From Bryobacterales bacterium (lineage in GTDB: Bacteria > Acidobacteriota > Terriglobia > Bryobacterales > UBA6623): a stretch of DNA of 64,000 nucleotides. Positions within the stretch are counted from its first letter, which is position 1. Each line of letters begins with the position of its first letter. Both the position numbers and the translations under genes were made by a program. Of this stretch, positions 57,968-64,000 are shown one piece after another. The notes below the pieces were generated by a model. That model saw only the letters and a program-made list of their open reading frames with translations, was not told the DNA's origin and did no database searches. The DNA lies in the NCBI GenBank assembly GCA_028819235.1, contig JAPPMC010000001.1, positions 79,887-143,886 of the forward strand, in the 5' to 3' direction.

Positions 57968-58899
57968 TCAAGTCTTGCTGATTCCTCGCTCCTCCAGCGC
58001 CAAAATGCATGCCCGCTGCGCCTCGGTCTGGCCGGCCCTAGGATCGGGCTCCGACAGGTTGGGTGGAGTGCCCTCTCCGGTCTCGGTCACAGGAGTCTCC
58101 GTCACCGGCCTCCGTGAGGGGCCGACGTAGGGCAGGCAGGCCATCTCCGAGACGTATGGGCTGGCCAGGCCCGAGGCGACCTGTAGTCGCTCAACGGTCG
58201 GAACACTGTCTTGGTCGGAGCACTGTGGGACTTGACTTGCCACGGGTAGGGCCTGCAAGAACTCAGGGCGGAAGACCCAATCCGCACGGGAGGCCAGGAC
58301 GGGGCGGAACACATGTTCGTTGTCGCAATTCTCTAGAATCGACTGCATCGTCGCCTTCTCTTCGCTGTCGACGCTCAGTCCGTACTTGTCCTGCACTCGG
58401 ACGGACTGAGCAACCCACCAGCACTTGGCATGTGGCGTCAGACTGTCCCGGAAGACCGACGATTCTGCGGCCATGAGATCGCGCGCGTCCATATCCCCCT
58501 TGGATGCGTTCAGCGTGCCCGGCGCGTGCCCGGCGCGAACGTAAGGTTGAGCAGGTCGCCCGCGAATGCCGCCCGCGCTTCTGAAGGCCGGTCGCACAGC
58601 CCTGACTCGTCCGCTTCCTTGCGGGCGACTATGTGCTCAATCTGCACGTAGTGGAAGTTCGGGAAGATGATCCCGTCATAGGCTGACGAGAGTCCCAGGT
58701 GCAGCTCGGCGATCTCGTCATGTAGGCCTGCCCAGGCCGACGGGTCTACATCCGAGACAGTGCAGTCCCCTTCGGGAGCCACGGAAAGGCTCGACAAAGC
58801 GACCCGCAGGCGTGTCTTGTCCCAGAGTTCGTGGTCCTCGCCCGGCGCAGACGGATTGGCGGCCGCTAGCGCCAGCCCGCAGGCGATCGCAGGCACCAT
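57968..58899 (-). pseudogene. Secreted HNH (DUF1524-like) endonuclease, frame broken by an 11-bp tandem duplication
   Basis: The frame from ATG 58899 (leader VPAIACGLALAAANPSA) runs through YVQIEHIVARKEADESGLC and AGDLLNLTFAPGT, then stops at 58510. The rest of the gene is in another frame: LNASKGDMDARDL, CWWVAQSVRVQDKYGLSVDSEE, ending at 57968. The shift coincides with a perfect duplicated 11-mer (58513-58534). Removing one unit leaves 921 bp, an exact multiple of three, and the fused protein (306 residues) reads NLTFAPGTLNASKGDMD. The EHIV His and the N-x-x-K segment match HNH nucleases of the DUF1524 type. The predicted active protein would be an exported nuclease. An in-frame ATG at 59049 is an alternative start. 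Confidence 0.78.
58513..58534. repeat. Perfect 11-bp tandem duplication (GCGTGCCCGGC x2) disrupting a gene
   Basis: Two exact 11-mers back to back on the plus strand, followed by a further GCG. It is located exactly where the HNH nuclease frame is lost. Confidence 0.9.
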
Positions 58900-59306
58900 G
58901 CAACGGCTCGGCACGCGCTCATTGTTGCAGCACCCAAGAATCACCTTGCCTTGAATCGCCGGCGGCACAGAGGCGCGCTGCCCGACAGTTCCGGCCTGTG
59001 GCACAGGTAGGTGACTGCGACCTTCCAGTTCGCGAGCCGCAGCGATCATTCTGAGCGGGGGTGCCCGCCGGTCGCGTGGGCGTGGGCTGGCACGACGCTC
59101 GGCGCGATCGTCCGCCTTCGGCTACGGTCGAAGATCCACTAAGTTGGCCCCAAGTTCTCACAGGCAGCCGCTAGCCGGGCCGCGTGGATTGGGTTCAGCA
59201 GTGAGACCATTCAACCTTGGGTCGTGCCGTTCTAGTAAACGGTTGAGACTCGTGGGTAGGTCGTGGTGCAATGTCAAGGTGCACGGGGAACGAAGAGGCC
59301 CCGCAG
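58900..59306. other. Intergenic region upstream of the HNH gene and the IS remnant
   Basis: About 400 bp between divergent starts. The left part is an in-frame extension of the HNH gene that looks poorly coding. The left end of the IS element should lie here, but no terminal inverted repeat pairing with the right side could be identified by eye. Confidence 0.4.
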
Positions 59307-59966
59307 ATGAGCAGGAGACAGGCAAGAGGGAAGGCCTATCCGCACGAGTTTCGGGAAAACGTCGTGCAGATTGCGCAAACGGGCAATCGTCGGTTGGCGG
59401 CGGTGGCCGCGGAGTTCGAGGTCTCTACCGACTCGGTGCGCCGCTGGGTGAAGCAGGCAGAGTTAGACGAGGGCGTCCGCAAGGACGGCACCACCTCGGA
59501 TGAGCGCAAGGAGTTGCGTCGGCTGAGACGGGTGCTCCGGCGGGTACGGATGGAGCGGGACATCTTGGCAGAAAGCAGCAGTCTGGTTCGCTCGGGCGAC
59601 CGATTCGATCCCGTCAGTGTCTTCAAATTCGTAAGAGCGCGCCGCCGCAGATGGCCGGTAGGGTGCATGTGCCGGGTGCTGGGGGTCTCCACAAGCGGGT
59701 ACTATGCATGGCTCAAGCGCGGGCCCAGTCGACGCGCACAAGCGAACGAGGCATTCAGCAAGCGCATCGCTGAGATTCATGAGGCCTCGCACGGCCAATA
59801 TGGGGCGCGTCGCGTCCACGCTGAACTGCTGGCCAGCGGGGACAAGCTGTCCCGCCAGCGCGTGGCGCGGCTGATGCGGACCTTGGGGTTGAAGGGTGGA
59901 CAGGGCGGCGGCAAGGGTACACGACCCGCTCGGAGCCGGGGGGCGCAGCTGTCCGGCGACCGCTAG
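59307..59966 (+). mobile_element. IS3-family transposase remnant: orfA fused to a truncated orfB
   Basis: About 219 residues from ATG 59307 (GAGG upstream). The first 95 residues are OrfA: a helix-turn-helix (YPHEFRENVVQIAQTGN, AVAAEFEVSTDSVRRWVKQA) and a leucine-zipper-like KELRRLRRVLRRVRMERDIL. Then comes the OrfB N-terminus: VGCMCRVLGVSTSGYYAW, QYGARRVHAELLASG and RQRVARLMRTLGLKG. The frame ends before the integrase core, so the catalytic DDE residues are missing. In intact IS3 elements orfA and orfB are joined by programmed -1 frameshifting; here both are in one frame. It is an inactive relic. Confidence 0.82.
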
Positions 59967-60275
59967 TCGCAATGCGACGAACTTTGACTAGGACACTTGA
60001 GCGGACATGATCGACTCTCTCCCCCTCTTGGGGTATCTGGCCCCACGATTGATGGAGTCTAACCGCCCACACCTGACGAACTTGAGCTCTGGAACGTAGC
60101 TCTCAATCTCGCACTTGACCAGACGCCATCGCGTCAGAAGCCCGTTGCGAGCACCGAGCGCAGGGGCACTCACAGTGGCGGGGTGGGGGAGGGCTGCGCG
60201 GGTGTCGTGCCGTTGCTGGACTCCTGTGACCATTGGCCGACCCGACCGCACAGGGCGGAGTTCTGGGCGTGGCGT
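59967..60275. other. Gap between IS remnant and AbiEi-like gene
   Basis: About 300 bp with no recognised gene. The first 40 bases (GACTAGGACACTTGAGCGGACA near 59987) may be close to an element end, but the matching left end was not found. Confidence 0.35.
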
Positions 60276-61052
60276 TCAAGAGCGGGACGAACCGCAGCCC
60301 GCCCGGTTTGCACTGGGTCGGCGGATTCCCGGGCAGGCGGGTCGCCCAGAGTACCGCACAAGATTCGGTGGTAGCGGCCTGCTTGGCTCACTCGACACGC
60401 TCCTGCGGAGAAGGATTGATTCCGACCTCTCGTTCAGGCCTGGTCTTGGCCTATGCCATCGCTCGGCCGAGGCGGTCCTCGCCCCATCCCGGCAGCCCTG
60501 CCAAGTCATCAGGTTCCACCAATCCTGCCCGAACAGCCGCTCCGCACAGACGTGCTCTGCTCTAGCCAAGGAGTGGCACTGAAGAAACGAGTGGAAGTGC
60601 TCCTCGATCTCCCGCTTCGATGGCATCTCGTGTGCCCGAGATCGCACGGCTGGTCTCCGCTGCATGATCTCGCCCTCAGGAGTTTCGAAGTAGAGCTGGA
60701 CACCGCGCTGTCGTAGCCGTCGCGTGACGCGGCGCCGCGTCTTCACAACGTTCCCCCTTAAGTACTGGATACACCCCTTCGCCGGCCCACCGGGCAAAGT
60801 CTCGATGCCTAGTCGCTCCAAGATCTCGTCCAGTGCGGCGACGAGCTTCACGTCCGCCGGAGCGTAGATCCCCTGCCCAAGTCTGGCAATCACCCCGGCC
60901 GCCCGCAACCTTCGCAATGCCCTTTCACAGGCCCCCGGCGTCACACCGGCTGCGATCACCTCTCTGCGGAGCAGTGCCTTACGCCCCGGCTCCGACAGCA
61001 ACGACTCGATTGCCGTCACGGCCTGCGCCGTTGCTGTCTCCTGAAGACCCAT
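60276..61052 (-). CDS. AbiEi-like (type IV toxin-antitoxin antitoxin domain) protein
   Basis: About 258 residues from ATG 61052. The N-terminal winged helix (about 10-55: IESLLSEPGRKALLRREVIAAG, ACERALRRLRAAGVIARLGQGIYAP) matches AbiEi/DUF6088 antitoxin domains. The middle (VAALDEILERLGIETLPG) continues the family pattern. The C-terminal half (KREIEEHFHSFLQCH, AERLFGQDWWNLMTWQGCRDG) is not recognised, and the last 30 residues are Arg/Ser/Pro-rich, perhaps from loss of the true stop. The usual AbiEii nucleotidyltransferase toxin is not found on either side. It may be an orphan regulator or a decaying antitoxin. Confidence 0.6.
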   Translation of the reverse strand: MGLQETATAQAVTAIESLLSEPGRKALLRREVIAAGVTPGACERALRRLRAAGVIARLGQGIYAPADVKLVAALDEILERLGIETLPGGPAKGCIQYLRGNVVKTRRRVTRRLRQRGVQLYFETPEGEIMQRRPAVRSRAHEMPSKREIEEHFHSFLQCHSLARAEHVCAERLFGQDWWNLMTWQGCRDGARTASAERWHRPRPGLNERSESILLRRSVSSEPSRPLPPNLVRYSGRPACPGIRRPSANRAGCGSSRS

Positions 61053-61979
61053 TCCGCGTACACTGACCACTCTACAAGCGCTGTCGGCCAACCATTCGCT
61101 GCCTCCGGGCCTCGGCCCGCCCTCGTTCTACGACGTCCTTTGCGCCGATGCCAAGCACCTAGTGTGGGCCTCCTGTCCCAAGTGTCGGGTGGGCCTCGCA
61201 TCCCCGCCCCGCTGAGCGAGGTCGATTCCGGCACTCATGCCAGCCTCCTTGACCCGTCGAGGTGAAGCTCAATTTCCAAGTGCAGGCAATCATCATCTCG
61301 ACGCGACTGAATGGGCCGGCACCCCCACCTGGTGTCGGCACGGCCGCTGGCACTGGCGGGTCACTTCTGGCCTCAGGAGTGCGCTCCAGGTCCTCGCCTG
61401 GTTGGAACACAGTCTCGCCTGCCAGCTGGTTGCTCACCAAGACTTCGAATCGGCATGAGAGCCCAGACTTCGTGAATCTCACGGCCGCTAGGGGGCACAA
61501 GTCGACCCCGTACGGCACCACGGGCGTTATTCCACGACCAAGCCAGACCACTTCGTGGGGTAAGTTTGAACACCGTGACTTCGTAGGCGTCGCTACAGCG
61601 ATCGCACGTATTGTGGGAGCCCGTTGAGTGATGGTGTTAGTCAGGTGACGAGAGCGACCGTTTGGTGACGGATGCTGGGGTAATCCCGGCGTCTACGGGC
61701 CACTCGCCTCCGACCCGAAACAGTCCGAGAGGCTACCCTGCGGGCGCTCCCAGCCGCCGTGCGTCATTGCACACTGCAAGGTGGCTTGGACCGCGCTTGC
61801 CCGTTGTCACTACTTGGGACCGGGAATACCCAGCCATATGCGGGCTGAGGCGCGCTCCCTGCGCGGCCCGTCATCAACCATTCCGGAGTGACCTACCGGA
61901 AGGCACCTGCCCCTCGTACAAGTCCGGGCTGACCACAGCCGTCAACACCCCATCCCGGAGCCGTCGTAGGCCGGGCCCA
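61053..61979. other. Long stretch without a confident gene
   Basis: About 930 bp. A minus-strand frame at 61159-61551 (VRFTKSGLSCRFEVLVSN, AGETVFQPGEDLERTPEA) is the most protein-like part but matches no family I can name and lacks a clear ribosome-binding site. The plus strand over the same bases is also open, as is common in GC-rich DNA. Confidence 0.35.
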
Positions 61980-62936
61980 TCAGCGATCGCGAAGGACGAT
62001 TTCGTCTTCGGTTGGGAAGTACTCTGGCACGGGGTGCGTGACTTCACCCGTTCCAAGCCATTCCGCAGCGCGGATCAGGCTCGTCTGGAATCCCACGCAG
62101 AGCACACGGTCCGGGATGCCCACGTCCGTCTTCCAAATGTGCCCGAATGACGAACTGTAAACGCGCCCACGCCCGTAAGACACAACCCATTCGAGAGGCC
62201 AATACCGCCCCGTTGCCTTGTGCAGGCCGTACGTGAGTACTGTTAGCGCCTCGGCAGGGCCCCGTGCGAACGTATAGACCTCGATGTCGGGCGTCATCCA
62301 TCGCTCGGGAGTTCCGCGCGTGATCGGATGGTCGGCCAGACGGATGACCTGAGTGTCCTGTCGCGGGCCGTGGCTGGTCTTCTCTCCCTCGCCAGCCGGA
62401 ATTCGCCGGATCTGCCCATCGGCGTCGAGCTCCAGCGCGACTCCGTGGTCTCTCCCGCGCCACCCAATGCCGATCATCCGGTCGTATGCTGGCCAGTGAG
62501 CGAACGCGTTGTTCGCCGAGTGGAACGCCAGCAGGCCCCCGCCTCCGCGGACGTAGCTCTCAAGGTCGCGCTCGACCTGAGGTGGCCAACGGGTCTCAGG
62601 TTGGCGCACGTTGTTCCAGTTGACGACAACTACGTCATACGCGGAGAATCGCGGTCGCCAACCACCCCACTCGGGGGCTTCTGGGAGGTCTGGGGTCGTC
62701 GTCACCATGACCTCGAACAGGCCCGTGCCCACGAGAGTCCCCCGGATGAACTCGGTCGTCTTTCGCCAGTCGTGATTGTTGACGCCGTCGACAATCAGGG
62801 CACGGATGCGCGGACCATCCTGAGCCCCTCCGGCGGCACCCATGAATGGAAGCATAAGCACGCATCCAACAACCGGAAGGATCGGCCAGAGCGGCTGGAA
62901 GATGGAGTGGCCGAAAGCTTGGGTGGGTCCGGGCAA
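61980..62936 (-). CDS. ThuA domain protein, secreted (2)
   Basis: About 318 residues; TTG 62936 is the furthest start and the true one is uncertain. A hydrophobic leader (LWPILPVVGCVLMLPFMGAAG) suggests export. ThuA-like features: RIRALIVDGVNNHDWRKTTE, YDVVVVNWNNV, LESYVRGGGGLLAFHSANNAF, GIGWRGRDHG and YGRGRVYSSSFGHIWK. The fold and likely carbohydrate link are as for the first ThuA protein, but the two are divergent, and this one has the longer NNHDW form typical of secreted Planctomycetes/Acidobacteriota proteins. No operon partners are evident. Confidence 0.87.
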   Translation of the reverse strand: MPGPTQAFGHSIFQPLWPILPVVGCVLMLPFMGAAGGAQDGPRIRALIVDGVNNHDWRKTTEFIRGTLVGTGLFEVMVTTTPDLPEAPEWGGWRPRFSAYDVVVVNWNNVRQPETRWPPQVERDLESYVRGGGGLLAFHSANNAFAHWPAYDRMIGIGWRGRDHGVALELDADGQIRRIPAGEGEKTSHGPRQDTQVIRLADHPITRGTPERWMTPDIEVYTFARGPAEALTVLTYGLHKATGRYWPLEWVVSYGRGRVYSSSFGHIWKTDVGIPDRVLCVGFQTSLIRAAEWLGTGEVTHPVPEYFPTEDEIVLRDR

Positions 62937-63499
62937 GGTGCTGCGATTGTAGCGAGAGGACCGTGTATGGCACGTAGCAGCAACGCGCCGATTGAGCTGC
63001 GGCCCAAGAGAGCCCTCATTTCAACACCGGGTGCGATCAGCCATGCGAAGGTCGTCCTAGGGTAGGCACCAATCCGGAGGGCCCTCGACCAGACTCTCGG
63101 AATCTCAGCATTGCCCGTGGGCGGCTGGCCCACGACCATCGGCCGAAGAAGGCTGACGTCCATGATCCCGCGGCCACCGAATCCGGACTCATGGGTGTCC
63201 GATGGCCCGCCCAAGTGGCTATCGAGGGCGCAGCATCTCACGTCTCGGCCCGCACCGCGCCCCTCATTCCGAGGTTGCCTGCTCACCAGCGCACGATCGA
63301 TCAAGGCATCGGCCGCACTGGTGCTGCCGACTCCGACCTGAGCGGACGGAGCGACGTGGGTGTTGCACACCCAAACCGACTCCATCCTGAGCGGCAATAC
63401 GCCAGAGCCGCGAACTGCTCCCCTGCCGTGAGCGGGCACGGCTAGCGTCCGTGGGCCGTCCGTCCTCCGATACGATCGTGGCCACCTGCGGCAAGGTTG
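62937..63499. other. Intergenic stretch without a recognised gene
   Basis: About 560 bp between the ThuA (2) start and the 3' end of the ATPase. The frames overlap each other and show no domain features. The promoter of ThuA (2) is expected near its left end. Confidence 0.4.
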
Positions 63500-64000
63500 C
63501 TATGAGCCTGATTCCTGCCTCTGGCACGGCGCAACAAATCCCAAGAAGCTAGGAATTCCGGGTTCGAAATAGTCGCACCCCCCGTGGACGGTCAACCAAA
63601 TGAAACCCAGTTCGTGGAGCTGATCGCATGTCTCCGTGACTGAACGCTCGTCCAATACGCGGCCCAGTTGCTCTAGTGCTTCCCTGATCGTCGCGTAGAC
63701 TCTAATTGGATTGCATCGCACTTCATTGACAAACAAACTGGAAACTCGAGCTGCAATAGGAGCGAGACTAGTCCTACGCAACTCGTCAAATCGATCGAGA
63801 TAGAACTCATCCCTAGCCTCCATGAAGTGGGCTCTGGCTGGGTCTACGTTACTCATGGTAATGACAGAACCGGTGTCTGCGCCTTCGTCCCAAAGCGCTT
63901 CGCCCCACAGCTGCAGGAAAAATGGATAGCCATGGCTCTCAAGGAGTAAACGTTCGAGCGGGACGTGACGGGCATTGGGTTGGGGTGGATGGTGCTCACG
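63500..64000 (-). CDS. C-terminal part of an ATPase (archaeal-type AAA/STAND-like), cut by window edge
   Basis: The frame is open from the right edge to the stop at 63500, about 166 codons. Sequence near the edge reads ERLLLESHGYPFFLQLWGEALW, the segment after the P-loop core in archaeal-type ATPase/Orc-Cdc6-like proteins where a helical lid precedes a winged helix. The following RFDELRRTSLAPIAARVSSLF and EALEQLGRVLDERSVTETCDQLHELGF fit a C-terminal winged helix. An internal ATG at 63856 is not the start. GC is lower than average for the window, similar to the KAP gene. The function of the full protein cannot be judged without its N-terminus. Confidence 0.6.
   Translation of the reverse strand, partial: REHHPPQPNARHVPLERLLLESHGYPFFLQLWGEALWDEGADTGSVITMSNVDPARAHFMEARDEFYLDRFDELRRTSLAPIAARVSSLFVNEVRCNPIRVYATIREALEQLGRVLDERSVTETCDQLHELGFIWLTVHGGCDYFEPGIPSFLGFVAPCQRQESGS

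Noticed and set aside
62795..63439. 214-codon minus-strand frame upstream of ThuA (2)
   Set aside because: It overlaps the ThuA start, is compositionally random and has no recognisable domain.

Overview
The window looks like a high-GC (mostly about 65% by eye) Gram-negative chromosome, most probably Acidobacteriota. The reasons are two Oar-type TonB-dependent receptors with N-terminal carboxypeptidase-like domains, two PSD1/PSCyt 'planctomycete cytochrome' proteins each paired with a Tat-exported DUF1501 protein, many secreted TPR proteins, ThuA proteins and a sulfatase. Planctomycetes share PSD1/DUF1501, but the Oar-type receptors favour Acidobacteriota. The phylum call is inference; no rRNA or tRNA gene was seen.

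Layout. 0-5.4 kb: the 3' part of a two-domain metal permease cut by the left edge, a lower-GC KAP P-loop NTPase and a ZIP metal transporter. 5.8-12.5 kb: a co-directional catabolic cluster with a CehA/McbA-like lipoprotein, two different enolase-superfamily enzymes, an MFS anion transporter and a DapA-family lyase/aldolase. 12.5-17.3 kb: a compact accessory island with an AbiEi-like remnant, a DUF4160/DUF2442 pair, an orphan HipB-like repressor with two palindromic operators, and an AAA ATPase coupled to a small ExK nuclease-like gene that is broken by a 7-bp tandem duplication. 18.1-21.6 kb: amidase and DUF5060/DUF4038 putative glycoside hydrolase, overlapping by 4 nt. 21.7-27.4 kb: housekeeping genes tilS, ftsH and ssb, then a YncE-like propeller protein translationally coupled to larB. 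27.4-53.1 kb: nutrient-acquisition region with two TonB receptor/PSD1/DUF1501 sets, three TPR proteins and ThuA. 53.1-57.6 kb: OmpR-type regulator and histidine kinase, an FGly-type sulfatase and a Tat-exported TIM-barrel epimerase-like protein. 57.6-64 kb: a second accessory stretch with an HNH nuclease gene broken by an 11-bp tandem duplication, an IS3 remnant, an AbiEi-like gene, a second ThuA protein and the C-terminal end of an ATPase cut by the right edge.

How it fits together. The main theme is scavenging of carbohydrate or sulfated organic matter: outer-membrane uptake (TonB receptors), periplasmic haem-motif and Tat-exported enzymes (PSD1, DUF1501, ThuA, sulfatase, TIM barrel) and cytoplasmic sugar-acid breakdown (MFS, dehydratases, aldolase). 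The secondary theme is a turnover zone of toxin-antitoxin and candidate defence genes. Two genes there have lost their frame to perfect short tandem duplications, and removing one unit restores each frame exactly. The convergent 3' ends of larB and a TPR gene are also present twice, 1,224 bp apart.
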